This document shows, piece after piece, positions 40,047-48,480 of a stretch of DNA of 52,762 bases. Both the position numbers and the translations under genes were made by a program. Within the stretch, counting starts at the first letter, position 1, and each line of letters starts with the position of its first letter. The DNA is from PWPS01 sp964573145 (GTDB lineage Bacteria > Patescibacteriota > Minisyncoccia > Minisyncoccales > PWPS01). The notes under the pieces were generated by a model. The model ran no database searches and was not told where the DNA came from. It worked only from the letters and a program-made list of their open reading frames with translations. Where the stretch lies: contig CAZNIM010000001.1 in NCBI GenBank assembly GCA_964573145.1, forward strand, positions 1 through 52,762, given 5' to 3'.

Positions 40047-40448
40047 ATGATTTCATGGATAAAAATCTACCTGATAGCCTTATCGATTTTCTTAATTATC
40101 GATTTTCTCTGGTTGGGATTGGTGGCGAAAAATTTTTACAGCCGTCATCTGGGCGAGAAGATGAAAGAGGAGGTGAACCCGGTTCCGGCGATTGTTTTTT
40201 ACCTTTTATTTGTTGCCGGTTTGGTATTTTTCGTAACGATGCCGGCGATCGAGTCCATTAGATGGCAAGAAGCGTTTTTCCCGGCTATTTTTTTCGGATT
40301 AGTCTCTTATGCGACTTATGATTTAACCAATTTTGCAACCTTGAAAGAGTGGCCTTTTAAAGTGGTGGTGATTGATTTAATTTGGGGCTCTCTCTTAACC
40401 GGAGTGGTGTCTTTGCTAACCTACCTTTTATATCTTTCCTTATTATGA
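40047..40448 (+). CDS. DUF2177-family membrane protein
   Basis: A 133-residue four-helix membrane protein. IDFLWLGLVAKNFYSRHLG, PAIVFYLLFVAGLVFF, ATYDLTNFATLKEWP and IDLIWGSLLTG are DUF2177 signatures. Function unknown. Its TGA overlaps the next ATG, so it is coupled to the DUF1295 gene, a pairing that suggests a shared membrane-lipid role. Confidence 0.92.
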   Translation: MISWIKIYLIALSIFLIIDFLWLGLVAKNFYSRHLGEKMKEEVNPVPAIVFYLLFVAGLVFFVTMPAIESIRWQEAFFPAIFFGLVSYATYDLTNFATLKEWPFKVVVIDLIWGSLLTGVVSLLTYLLYLSLL

Positions 40449-41206
40449 ATATTGTTTTTTTGGCATTAATACTATTTGCCTATTACAATCTTTGGTTTCT
40501 AATCGCAACGGTCAAGTCGAGAAACGACTTGGTTGATTTGGCTTGGGGTCCTGCTTTTTTTATCTCCGGTTGGTCGGCATATCTCCTGTCGGGCCATTCG
40601 ACAACCTCCTTGTTGGTCAATTTACTGGTGACTTTTTGGGGCCTACGCCTCTTTTATCATATTCAAAAAAGAATAAGAGGGAGTAAAGAAGACCATAGAT
40701 ACGGGGAGATGAAAAAAAAATGGCAGCGAGTAAAACTTAATTCATACTTCAAAGTTTTTCTCTTTCAAATGTTTCTGGTCTTAATCATCGGTTCACCGGT
40801 TTTTTATATAAGCTTCAAGCGGCCCGAATTCAACCCTTTAATGATTTTGGGAGTATCGATTTGGCTTTTCGGTTTTGTTTTTGAAGCGGTAGCCGACTAT
40901 CAGTTACGAAAATTTTTGAGAAGTGAAAAGAAAAATGGGGTAATGAAAAAAGGTTTATGGAGTATCAGTAGACACCCGAACTATTTCGGAGAAGTGGTCC
41001 AGTGGTGGGGGATATTCATTGTCTCTCTCTTGTCGGGAGCTCCTCTTTGGTTGGTGGTAAGCCCCTTTTTGATAACTTTTTTAATTTTAAAGGTTTCGGG
41101 AGTTCCCCTTTTGGAAGAAAGACTTAAAAAAAGAGAAGGTTATCTCGAGTATGTCGAAAATACTCCGGTTTTTCTTCCATTTATCGGAAAGAAAGGTAGT
41201 TTTTAA
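40445..41206 (+). CDS. DUF1295 / steroid 5-alpha-reductase-like membrane protein
   Basis: A 253-residue membrane protein from ATG 40445, chosen because it overlaps the DUF2177 stop; an in-frame TTG 21 codons earlier would be inside that gene. Family motifs: DLAWGPAFFISGW, LFYHIQKRIRGSKEDHRYGEM and GLWSISRHPNYFGEVVQWWG, the NADPH-binding signature of the steroid-reductase/methyltransferase fold. The substrate is probably a lipid with an unsaturated bond, but is unknown. Confidence 0.92.
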   Translation: MNIVFLALILFAYYNLWFLIATVKSRNDLVDLAWGPAFFISGWSAYLLSGHSTTSLLVNLLVTFWGLRLFYHIQKRIRGSKEDHRYGEMKKKWQRVKLNSYFKVFLFQMFLVLIIGSPVFYISFKRPEFNPLMILGVSIWLFGFVFEAVADYQLRKFLRSEKKNGVMKKGLWSISRHPNYFGEVVQWWGIFIVSLLSGAPLWLVVSPFLITFLILKVSGVPLLEERLKKREGYLEYVENTPVFLPFIGKKGSF

Positions 41207-41217
41207 TTTTATAAAAA

Positions 41218-41769
41218 ATGTGGAGTTTAAAAGAACAAAAAGCCGTTAAATTTTCCGTTTTAGCTCACCAGGGGCAATTGAGAAAAGGAAAAAGCATCGC
41301 TTATGTTTCACACCCCTTGACGGTCGGAATTATCTTGGCCAGAATGGGCTGTAGTGAGGAGCTGGTTATCGCCGGAATTTTACATGATGTGATTGAAGAC
41401 ACCGATTATGAAAAGGAAGATATTGAAAGAGAGTTCGGGAAGAAGGTTGCCGATCTGGTTTCCGGAGTGAGTGAAGGTAATAAGAAAGATTCTTGGACTG
41501 AAAGAAAAAATAAAACTCTTGAAAAATTGAAGAACTCATCCGAAGAAGTGGTTAAATTGAAAGCTGCCGATCTGTTGGCCAATATGACCGATTTGTGCGA
41601 CGATCTTAAAAGTGAAGGAGGGAGGGCTTTTACAATATTCAGCGTTGACTCAAGCAAAAAGATAGCCGGTTTTCAGAAATTAATACAAGTTATAAAAATG
41701 AGATTAAATCAAGACCCGATTATTGAGAAGCTTGAAGAAAGATTAAATCAAATTAGTAATTACGAATGA
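41218..41769 (+). CDS. HD-domain phosphohydrolase (SpoT/RelA-like HD)
   Basis: A 183-residue protein consisting of an HD domain of the SpoT/MESH1 type. Metal ligands are in AHQGQ, YVSHPLTVGIIL, GILHDVIEDTD (His-Asp pair) and KAADLLANMTD. It lacks synthetase and TGS domains. It may hydrolyse (p)ppGpp or another nucleotide. Its stop overlaps the helicase start (ATGA). Confidence 0.9.
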   Translation: MWSLKEQKAVKFSVLAHQGQLRKGKSIAYVSHPLTVGIILARMGCSEELVIAGILHDVIEDTDYEKEDIEREFGKKVADLVSGVSEGNKKDSWTERKNKTLEKLKNSSEEVVKLKAADLLANMTDLCDDLKSEGGRAFTIFSVDSSKKIAGFQKLIQVIKMRLNQDPIIEKLEERLNQISNYE

Positions 41770-43676
41770 AGATAAATTACGAAAAGGAACTGAATAAAGA
41801 GCAGTTGGAAGTGGTTAAAAATGGTGACGGATACGTCTTGGTGTTGAGTGGACCGGGATCGGGAAAAACTCGAGTCTTAACTTTCCGAGTTGCTTATCTG
41901 CTTGAAAAGGGGATTTCGCCGGAAGAAGTTCTACTTCTGACTTTCACTAAAAAAGCAGCCAAAGAGATGTTGGCCAGAATAGAGGAGTTAGCCGGCCCGG
42001 AAGCCGGCCGCATATTGGGGGGGACTTTTCATCATGTCGGTAATTATTATCTTAGAAGATACGCTGAAAAGCTGGGCTACTCTGAAAACTACACAATACT
42101 GGACGGGGAAGACAGTAAGTCATTGATTAAAATGGTGATTGACGAAAATCAGTTGAAGGATGATCTCCCGACAGCCAAAAAGGTGCAGGCAATTATTTCT
42201 TTGGCAAAAAACTCGAATGAGAACGTTTCCGAAGTTGCAAAGGAGCTGGGATCGGTGAAAGCTTCGGAAAAGATTGCTGAAGTGGAGAAGCTTTATACCG
42301 AGAAGAAGAAAAAAAGCAATGCGGTTGATTATGATGATCTGCTTTTAAACTGGAATAAGCTCTTGGATGATTCTGAAATTAGAAAAAAAATCGGCGAAAG
42401 ATTTAAATACATATTGGTGGATGAATATCAAGACACCAATGCAATTCAAGACTTGATTTTAAAAAAGATAAGTTCAATTAACCGAAATTTGATGGTAGTC
42501 GGTGATGACTCGCAAAGCATCTATTCTTTTCGAGCCGCGGAGATTAAGAATATCCTCAATTTTTCAAAAAAATATCCGGCGAAGGTATTTCGCTTGGAGA
42601 CCAATTATCGCAGTACTCCCGAGATTCTCCGTTTAGCGAATTCGATAATTAAGAATAATGATTTCAGACTTGAAAAGGACTTAAAGAGTGTTCGAAGAAG
42701 TGGAAAAAACCCAACGGTGGTTTGTCTTACTTCTCCACGAGAGCAAGCTCGCTTTATAGTTCAGAAATTGGATGAAGATCTTGATCCTCAAAAAACGGCA
42801 ATTCTTTTCAGAGCTCATTATCAAGCGGCTAATTTGGAGCTGGAATTGGCTAAAAAAGGAATTCCTTACATTGTCCGTGGTGGAACCAGATTTTTTGAAC
42901 AAGCTCACATTAAAGATGTTTCCGCTTTTTTGAGAATGATGGTTAATTTCAAGGATGAATCCTCCTGGCTCAGAATTTTAAAAAAACAAAAAGGGGTCGG
43001 TGACGTTTATGCGCGTCGAGTAATAGAATCGATTTCCGAACTGGACTCCAAAGAAGAGATAAGAGAGAAAAAAGAAGGTATTGTATCCTCGGCTCCTCCG
43101 AGTTTGAAAAAAAATGTTGAAGAGGTTTTGGATCTTCTTTTAAAGATGAATGAGTTCGATAAACCGGATCAAGCGGTTTCCTTTTTAATAAAAAATTGGT
43201 ATCGAGACAAGATGGAGAAAGAGTTCGATAACAAAGAAGAGAGGATGGATGATTTAAAGCAGCTTATAGAAGTAACCAAGGAGTACTCGGATCCGGAGAC
43301 GATGCTTTCCGATTTCGCCTTGAGTGAAGAGTTTCGAATCGATTCACACTCGGGAAGCTTAACGTTGAGTACAATCCATCAGGCGAAAGGATTGGAATGG
43401 AGTAATGTCTTCGTAATCGGATTGAAAGACGGCCAATTTCCACACAAAAAATCAATTGAAGAAAATCTAATAGAGGAAGAAAGGAGGCTTTTTTACGTAG
43501 CCGTAACCAGATGTAAAAATAATCTATTTTTAACTTATCCTCTTTTTGAAAAAAGAGGCTCTACGGATCCTTCTCGTTTTTTAAGAGAGATAGAGGATCA
43601 GGTTTCCGAACAGTGGACTACCGACGATGAAGAAGAGATCGACCTTATCGACGAGGATGATTTTGACTTTTTTTAA
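41766..43676 (+). CDS. UvrD/PcrA-type DNA helicase
   Basis: A 636-residue superfamily 1A helicase: Walker A SGPGSGKTR, LTFTKKAAKEML, GTFHHVGNYYLRRYA, LVDEYQDTNAIQ, VVGDDSQSIYSFRAAEI, LETNYRSTPEIL, LSTIHQAKGLEWSNVFVIGL and FYVAVTRCKN. It has no nuclease domain, unlike the helicase at 26963. The last 17 residues are almost all acidic or aromatic (DDEEEIDLIDEDDFDFF), perhaps a docking tail. It unwinds DNA 3'-5' in repair. Confidence 0.94.
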   Translation: MKINYEKELNKEQLEVVKNGDGYVLVLSGPGSGKTRVLTFRVAYLLEKGISPEEVLLLTFTKKAAKEMLARIEELAGPEAGRILGGTFHHVGNYYLRRYAEKLGYSENYTILDGEDSKSLIKMVIDENQLKDDLPTAKKVQAIISLAKNSNENVSEVAKELGSVKASEKIAEVEKLYTEKKKKSNAVDYDDLLLNWNKLLDDSEIRKKIGERFKYILVDEYQDTNAIQDLILKKISSINRNLMVVGDDSQSIYSFRAAEIKNILNFSKKYPAKVFRLETNYRSTPEILRLANSIIKNNDFRLEKDLKSVRRSGKNPTVVCLTSPREQARFIVQKLDEDLDPQKTAILFRAHYQAANLELELAKKGIPYIVRGGTRFFEQAHIKDVSAFLRMMVNFKDESSWLRILKKQKGVGDVYARRVIESISELDSKEEIREKKEGIVSSAPPSLKKNVEEVLDLLLKMNEFDKPDQAVSFLIKNWYRDKMEKEFDNKEERMDDLKQLIEVTKEYSDPETMLSDFALSEEFRIDSHSGSLTLSTIHQAKGLEWSNVFVIGLKDGQFPHKKSIEENLIEEERRLFYVAVTRCKNNLFLTYPLFEKRGSTDPSRFLREIEDQVSEQWTTDDEEEIDLIDEDDFDFF

Positions 43677-43690
43677 TTATTTGGTACTAT
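43663..43690 (+). promoter_or_regulatory. Promoter of the 43715 gene
   Basis: TTGACT (43663-43668), 16 bp, TACTAT (43685-43690). The -35 lies inside the final codons of the helicase. It is followed by AAAGGAGGGG and a TTG start. Confidence 0.65.
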
Positions 43691-43714
43691 AAATCGATAA
43701 AGGAGGGGTTGCGT

Positions 43715-44116
43715 TTGGAAAAAAATCATTTCAAAAATGCAGAAGAATCGTTGGAAAGGTTCAGTTCGGATGAAGATTTTTTGTGGGCTATAAGGCCACT
43801 AAATGAACCACGGAGATTAATTTCTATTAAAAGGGCATATCCGGAAATAATGAACTGGAGTAACCTGGAAAGAAATTACTTTTTGTGGAGAGTGAATCAG
43901 ATTATAAGCATTGGGATATGTCGCTATTTCAAGATTGTCGGAGAAGAGAGAAGACAGTACTGCTGCCCATCGTACAAGAAAGATAGATTTTATGAGCTGG
44001 TAATGAAGATGAAGAAAGGAGAATTTAACTATTCTCTTGAACCGCTGGAATGTACGTGTGATTTAACGAAAGTGTATGGGAATTGCAGAAAGGAGATAGC
44101 TCTAAGCAGAGTGTAA
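43715..44116 (+). CDS. Hypothetical Cys-containing protein
   Basis: No family recognised. A 133-residue protein if started at TTG 43715, six bases after GGAGGGG; the TTG at 43709 is too close to the ribosome site. The N-terminal half is helical (NAEESLERF, LERNYFLWRVNQI); the C-terminal half has YCCPSYK, ECTCD and GNCRKE, five cysteines after one at about residue 70, suggesting a zinc site or disulfides. It has its own promoter and terminator. Confidence 0.75.
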   Translation: MEKNHFKNAEESLERFSSDEDFLWAIRPLNEPRRLISIKRAYPEIMNWSNLERNYFLWRVNQIISIGICRYFKIVGEERRQYCCPSYKKDRFYELVMKMKKGEFNYSLEPLECTCDLTKVYGNCRKEIALSRV

Positions 44117-44129
44117 ATTAAGTCGGGGG

Positions 44130-44155
44130 GGCACGCTAAAGTGCCTCTTTTTTTT
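44130..44155 (+). terminator. Terminator of the 43715 gene
   Basis: GGCAC (44130-44134), loop GCTAAA, GTGCC (44141-44145), then TCTTTTTTTT. Confidence 0.92.
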
Positions 44156-44189
44156 GAAAAAATATATAAAAATTGTAAACTTAACTACA

Positions 44190-45056
44190 ATGAGTAAAGT
44201 CTCAATCGCAACTGAAAAAGAGCGTAAAAAAAATATTTTATCTTCCTTAAACTCTTCCAAAAAAGAGATAAGTGGCAATATAAAAGGAAAAAAGAATATA
44301 ATCGTAAAGCCCGACCTGACTTCTGCTGAGAATCAGATGCTTTCAACTCATCCGGAGACTTTGGCGGCGATTCTGGATTTTATATCCGAGTTGACTGATG
44401 AACCGATAACGATTGTCGGAGTGGTCGGGATAGGAGATACGAAGCAAGCTTTTGAACGATTCGGATATCGAGAAATTATTTCCGAACGTAAAAATGTTTC
44501 TTTGGTTGATTTAAAAGATGAAGAGGTGTCCGGAATTGAAATCTATGCGAGGGATTTAAGTCCGGTTGAAGTCGATATTCCGAACATTGTTTTGGAGAGT
44601 GATTTTATTATTTCCGTTGCCGGCCTGAAAACCGACGATTCGGTTATCGCTTCGATGGGGTTAAAAAATTTGTCCGGATTTTTAACCTCGCGCCCCCTTA
44701 ATCATAACGGTTATAAGGCGATAAATTTAAGCTTGGCTAAACTCGCCGAGAATTTGAATCTCGGACTTTCAATTTTGGACGGATTTTACGGAATTGAGGG
44801 TGATGGACCCTCTCGGGGAGATTCCGTAGAGATGAGAGCGGCGGTGACCGGAACCGATTTTGTTAGTGTGGACACGGTGGGAGCCATTTTAATGGGTATA
44901 AATCCTTATAAGATCGGATACCTTAATTATCTGGATAAGGAAGGGGCGGGGACCGGAAAGATCGGAGAGATAGATATAATCGGAGCCGATCCCGAAAAAA
45001 TTAAAAAAGAATTCAGACTACATTCCAGATATGAAGAACAGCTCAATTGGCAGTAA
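44190..45056 (+). CDS. DUF362-family protein
   Basis: A 288-residue protein from ATG 44190; an in-frame TTG at 44154 lies in the terminator T-run and is rejected. The pattern NIIVKPDLTSAENQMLSTHPETLAAILDFI, VVGIGDTKQAFERFGY and FIISVAGLKTDDSVIASMGLKNLSG matches DUF362, often found with Fe-S domains; none is fused here. Function unknown, with suggested links to Fe-S proteins. It overlaps the DUF167 gene by 26 bp and starts a run of tightly packed genes. Confidence 0.88.
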   Translation: MSKVSIATEKERKKNILSSLNSSKKEISGNIKGKKNIIVKPDLTSAENQMLSTHPETLAAILDFISELTDEPITIVGVVGIGDTKQAFERFGYREIISERKNVSLVDLKDEEVSGIEIYARDLSPVEVDIPNIVLESDFIISVAGLKTDDSVIASMGLKNLSGFLTSRPLNHNGYKAINLSLAKLAENLNLGLSILDGFYGIEGDGPSRGDSVEMRAAVTGTDFVSVDTVGAILMGINPYKIGYLNYLDKEGAGTGKIGEIDIIGADPEKIKKEFRLHSRYEEQLNWQ

Positions 45057-45270
45057 ATATATAAAAGTAAAAGTGATTCCCGGGTCAGGTGTTGAAAAAG
45101 TGGAGAAAAGAAATGATCGGTTCGTAATAAAGGTTAAAGAAGAAGCCCGAGAAGGGCTTGCCAATAGGCGAGTCCTCGAAATTCTTACTTTGATATTTCC
45201 GGAAAAACGGATAGAATTGGTAAAAGGGGGAAAAAGAAAAAATAAGATATTTAAAATTAATGAAAAATAA
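45031..45270 (+). CDS. DUF167/UPF0235-family protein
   Basis: A 79-residue protein with the small alpha/beta DUF167 fold: YIKVKVIPGSGVEKVEKRN, FVIKVKEEAREGLANRRVLEIL and the basic end KGGKRKNKIFKI. Family function is unknown, and the basic face suggests nucleic-acid binding. It overlaps both neighbours, so it is coupled within the DUF362 operon. Confidence 0.88.
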   Translation: MKNSSIGSKYIKVKVIPGSGVEKVEKRNDRFVIKVKEEAREGLANRRVLEILTLIFPEKRIELVKGGKRKNKIFKINEK

Positions 45271-45469
45271 AACCGAAAAACTATATTTCGTAGTCGTTAT
45301 GACTCTCTTCTCTTTCATCGCTCTTTTCCATTTCGTCAGACTCAGTGCCGGATGGGAAGTTCCCACCTTGGTGAGTGGTTTTATAATCGTGGTCTCTCTC
45401 TTTGTGGTTTACTGGAGTTGGCTGACCTTCGGCTTGGAAGAAAAGGAGGAAAAGGAGTTGCACCGGTAA
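45260..45469 (+). CDS. Small two-helix membrane protein, unknown
   Basis: A 69-residue protein with two hydrophobic helices (about 8-29 and 36-57) and a charged C-terminal end. No family recognised. It overlaps the DUF167 gene by 11 bp and is one base from the PIG-L gene, so is likely real and co-expressed. Confidence 0.7.
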   Translation: MKNKTEKLYFVVVMTLFSFIALFHFVRLSAGWEVPTLVSGFIIVVSLFVVYWSWLTFGLEEKEEKELHR

Positions 45470-45470
45470 G

Positions 45471-46100
45471 ATGAATATCTACTTTTCTCCCCATCCGGAT
45501 GATGCTATTTTATCTTGTGGAGGGACGATGTTAAAAACCAAAAAAAAGCAGCTGGTGGTCAATGTTTTTTGTGGAGATTACTTACAGCCTACCGCTTGGG
45601 ATCAGCTTTGTGAAATTGAAGGCAGCCCGATGAGAGAAAGGGTCAGTGAGGATCGGAAAATTTTAAACGAGTTGGGGGTTGATGTCGTTTACCTTGACTT
45701 TCTGGACTCCGCCGCCATTGGAAAAAAGAGAAGAGATATTTTTTCCATTGAAAAGCAAATTTTAAAAATTGTTGATTCATATCAAGGAGACTTCTTTTTT
45801 CCGCTGGGAGTAGGTCATCCGGACCATTTGACGCTGAAAAAGATAGGGGGAAAAGTCGAAGGAGCGAAATATTACGCCGACATTCCTTACGTATTTGATA
45901 AAAAGTTGAGAGAGCCCGATATTAAGACCGACATCAGTCGATATATTGATCGTAAGATTGATCTTGTTTTTAAGTACAAAACACAATTAAAAGGGCTCTT
46001 GCATCTTATAGGAATGGGAGAAGAGTCAAAGCTCAAAAAAAGAATTAAGGATTATCACTTTGAGGACGGAGCTTATTATGAAAATTTTTATCTTGAATAA
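45471..46100 (+). CDS. PIG-L / LmbE-family deacetylase
   Basis: A 209-residue zinc hydrolase. The metal motif SPHPDDAILSCGGT near the N-terminus and VGHPDHLTLKKIG mid-protein are diagnostic. Members remove acetyl groups from N-acetylglucosaminyl lipids or small molecules. It is last in the DUF362-DUF167-membrane protein operon; a role in surface glycan or cofactor synthesis is possible. Confidence 0.93.
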   Translation: MNIYFSPHPDDAILSCGGTMLKTKKKQLVVNVFCGDYLQPTAWDQLCEIEGSPMRERVSEDRKILNELGVDVVYLDFLDSAAIGKKRRDIFSIEKQILKIVDSYQGDFFFPLGVGHPDHLTLKKIGGKVEGAKYYADIPYVFDKKLREPDIKTDISRYIDRKIDLVFKYKTQLKGLLHLIGMGEESKLKKRIKDYHFEDGAYYENFYLE

Positions 46101-46159
46101 TCGATTTAAATAATATATAGTTATTAATAATGAATTAATAATCTAATATCAGTAGTAAA

Positions 46160-46960
46160 ATGGAAAAATTAATGGAAAAAAGTTGGGTTTGGATAATAGT
46201 CGCGGCGGTTATCGTCGCCGGCGGAATTTTATTTGCCGGTCTCAGAGAACCGGCCGATCCGGTTGCCTTACGGGTAAACGATGCTACTTACACCGAAGCG
46301 GAGATAGAGCAAATCGCCGATCAATTGGCACAGGAATATGCGATGTACCAAATTGAAATAAGCGATGAAGAGATTATGGATCAGGCTATCGATCGAGCGA
46401 TTCAAGAGGCTTTAATATTGGAATTGGCCGAGGAGAGAGAAATTGAAGCCACCCGAGAAGAGATTGATGAAGAGTTTAATCAGTTGATGGCGATGTACGG
46501 CGCTCAAACCGAAGAGGACTTTTTACAACAGCTTTCGGAAATGTTGGGAATCGAGACCAGAGAAGAAGTTGAAGAGATTCTCATCTTTCAAATAAAACTG
46601 GACAAAGTGATCGCCTCATTCGAAGGAGAGGTTGACGTGACCGACGAAGACGTAAGAGAGGCTTATGACGAGTACAGAGAACAGGTCGAAGGACAAGAAG
46701 GATTTGAAGAAACGGGTCAAGAGGTTCCGAGCTTTGAAGATATGGAAGGTGAAGTTAGAACGGCTCTTACCGAAGAGGCGGTAACTCCTTTACTTATTCA
46801 AAAATTGGAAGAGATGGAAAGCGAGGCCGATATTGAGATTTTAATGGAGATTACCGGAGAAGAAGTGGATCCGGCCGATGAATTTGAAATTGATGTGATT
46901 GATGAAGAAATCGAAGACGAGCAAATCGAAATCGATATGGAGGGAGATTTGGAAGAATAA
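46160..46960 (+). CDS. Membrane-anchored SurA-N-like protein without PPIase domain
   Basis: A 266-residue exported protein: a hydrophobic anchor (9-27), then ALRVNDATYTEAEIEQI, the start of the SurA/PrsA chaperone N-domain, with the typical helices (QAIDRAIQEALILELAEERE, VTDEDVREAYDEY). The parvulin isomerase domain expected in the middle is absent. The C-terminal 60 residues are extremely acidic. It may be a cell-surface chaperone. The next gene follows 18 bp later. Confidence 0.82.
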   Translation: MEKLMEKSWVWIIVAAVIVAGGILFAGLREPADPVALRVNDATYTEAEIEQIADQLAQEYAMYQIEISDEEIMDQAIDRAIQEALILELAEEREIEATREEIDEEFNQLMAMYGAQTEEDFLQQLSEMLGIETREEVEEILIFQIKLDKVIASFEGEVDVTDEDVREAYDEYREQVEGQEGFEETGQEVPSFEDMEGEVRTALTEEAVTPLLIQKLEEMESEADIEILMEITGEEVDPADEFEIDVIDEEIEDEQIEIDMEGDLEE

Positions 46961-46978
46961 AATAAGGAGGTGTTTTGA

Positions 46979-47401
46979 TTGGTAGTTCTTTTTTCTTTAA
47001 TTCTTTTCTTATTCGTATTCTTTGTTTTTTTCGTGACCGTTTTGGCGCCCGGAATGATGAGGAAAAGTTTTAACGCCGGAAGGTATGATGAAGCTTATTA
47101 CTGGTCGCTATTTCTTACCGATCCGAGTTGGCAAAGAGAGATTGAAGAGGAGATTAAAAGAGATTATGAAGCGATTAAAGATCGATCTCTTTCCGAAAAA
47201 AGTGTTAAAGAGCTAAAAACCGAGATAAGGTATATGGGGATACTGGAAAAGAGAAGCATCTATTTTCTACCGATCATATCCGAATCGAGAAGAAGAAAAA
47301 ATGAAGAACTTTTGAAAACAATTCATCAGAATATAAGTTCGGAATCATGGAGAAAAGTCTTGAGAGAGGATTTGGATAAGTTGCAAGGAAATGCCGGTTA
47401 A
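46979..47401 (+). CDS. Membrane-anchored helical protein, unknown
   Basis: A 140-residue protein starting at TTG 46979, set by GGAGGTG six bases upstream. An N-terminal helix of about 23 residues is followed by a charged helical cytoplasmic or external domain (RKSFNAGRYDEAYYWSLFL, TEIRYMGILEKRS). Residues 30-45 recall a TPR helix, but one repeat is not enough to call. It probably shares a transcript with the SurA-like gene. Confidence 0.72.
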   Translation: MVVLFSLILFLFVFFVFFVTVLAPGMMRKSFNAGRYDEAYYWSLFLTDPSWQREIEEEIKRDYEAIKDRSLSEKSVKELKTEIRYMGILEKRSIYFLPIISESRRRKNEELLKTIHQNISSESWRKVLREDLDKLQGNAG

Positions 47402-47416
47402 ACTCCGGCATTTTAG
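47390..47416 (+). terminator. Terminator of the SurA-like operon
   Basis: AATGCCGG (47390-47397), loop TTAAACT, CCGGCATT (47405-47412), then TTAGTTT. The TAA stop is in the loop. Confidence 0.85.
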
Positions 47417-47439
47417 TTTCAAAATTAAAAGCAAAAGTT

Positions 47440-48480
47440 ATGTACAAGAATTATTTGTGGATTTCTCATTCGGCAATAAATACGTTCGATAAGTGTCCGC
47501 AGTCTTACTATTATCAGTATCAATACAAGAACCCGAAGACCGGAAATCGATTACAGATTGTAAACCCTTATTTTTCTTTGGGTCTTTCGGTTCATCTAAC
47601 GATTGAAGAATTGGCTGAGATGAGTGCTAAGGAAAGAGTTCAGCTTCCGCTGAAAGAAAGATTTGAAGATATTTGGAACGATTACTCCGGTAAAAAAGGT
47701 GGTTTTGTTTCCGAAAAACAAGAAGCGGAATTTAAAAATAGGGGAGAGCTGATGATTGAGCGGGTCATGGAGTCCGACTTCTTATCCAAACCGGCGATTA
47801 CAATGGACGAGCAAATACCGAATATTGATTTGATTCCCGAGAAAAATATTAAGTTGGTGGGTAGTTTGGATTGGATTCAGGTTATCGATGACGACTCTTA
47901 TCACATAATCGATTTCAAAACGGGAAAAAATAAGGAAAGTAAAAATTCTTTACAGCTTCCGATATACAACATACTGGCGAATAAAAAGTTGGACGGAAAG
48001 GTAAAAAAGTTCAGTTATTGGTATTTGGAAAATGGAAAAAAACTAACCCCGATGAAGCTCGACTCACTGGAGGAAAGCTTGAAGATAATAAAGGAAAAAG
48101 CCTTGGAGATTAGTTCTTATGTCGATGAAGGAAGATATCCGTGTAATTATAACGGAAGATGTTTCTCTTGTGGTGATTATCGAAAAATATTTGATGGAGA
48201 GGCTGAATTTTTGGGAACCGGAATGGGAGGAAAAGACCTCTTTTTTATCTTCAAATCAAAAAATATTATCAGAAAATTAATCGACGAAGAAGTTTTTGAT
48301 CAAAAAGAAGAAAAGGTATTCGAAATGAGAATGGAAGGAAATAGTATCGGGGAAATATCTCGAGATTTAAACTTATCCGAAAAAGAGATTGATTCGATTG
48401 TCTCTTCGATTAAAGATAAGATGGCTGAAAAGTTGTCCGCAAAAGAATTAAACGTCTTAATTCGTGAAAAATTATCTTGA
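47440..48480 (+). CDS. PD-(D/E)XK (RecB/Cas4-type) nuclease with C-terminal HTH
   Basis: A 346-residue protein. Nuclease motifs: ISHSAINTFDKCPQSYYYQY, LGLSVHLTIEE, KLVGSLDWIQV, HIIDFKTGK and LQLPIYNIL. A Cys near the N-terminus (DKCPQS) plus CNYNGRCFSCGDY could hold an Fe-S cluster, although the usual last Cys is missing. Residues 294-328 form a LuxR/sigma-region-4-like HTH (EMRMEGNSIGEISRDLNLSE, then a recognition helix). This fusion is unusual. The UDG gene starts immediately after its stop. Confidence 0.88.
   Translation: MYKNYLWISHSAINTFDKCPQSYYYQYQYKNPKTGNRLQIVNPYFSLGLSVHLTIEELAEMSAKERVQLPLKERFEDIWNDYSGKKGGFVSEKQEAEFKNRGELMIERVMESDFLSKPAITMDEQIPNIDLIPEKNIKLVGSLDWIQVIDDDSYHIIDFKTGKNKESKNSLQLPIYNILANKKLDGKVKKFSYWYLENGKKLTPMKLDSLEESLKIIKEKALEISSYVDEGRYPCNYNGRCFSCGDYRKIFDGEAEFLGTGMGGKDLFFIFKSKNIIRKLIDEEVFDQKEEKVFEMRMEGNSIGEISRDLNLSEKEIDSIVSSIKDKMAEKLSAKELNVLIREKLS

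Noticed and set aside
44154..44190. TTG start for the DUF362 gene
   Set aside because: The TTG lies within the T-run of the preceding terminator; ATG 44190 begins the recognisable domain.
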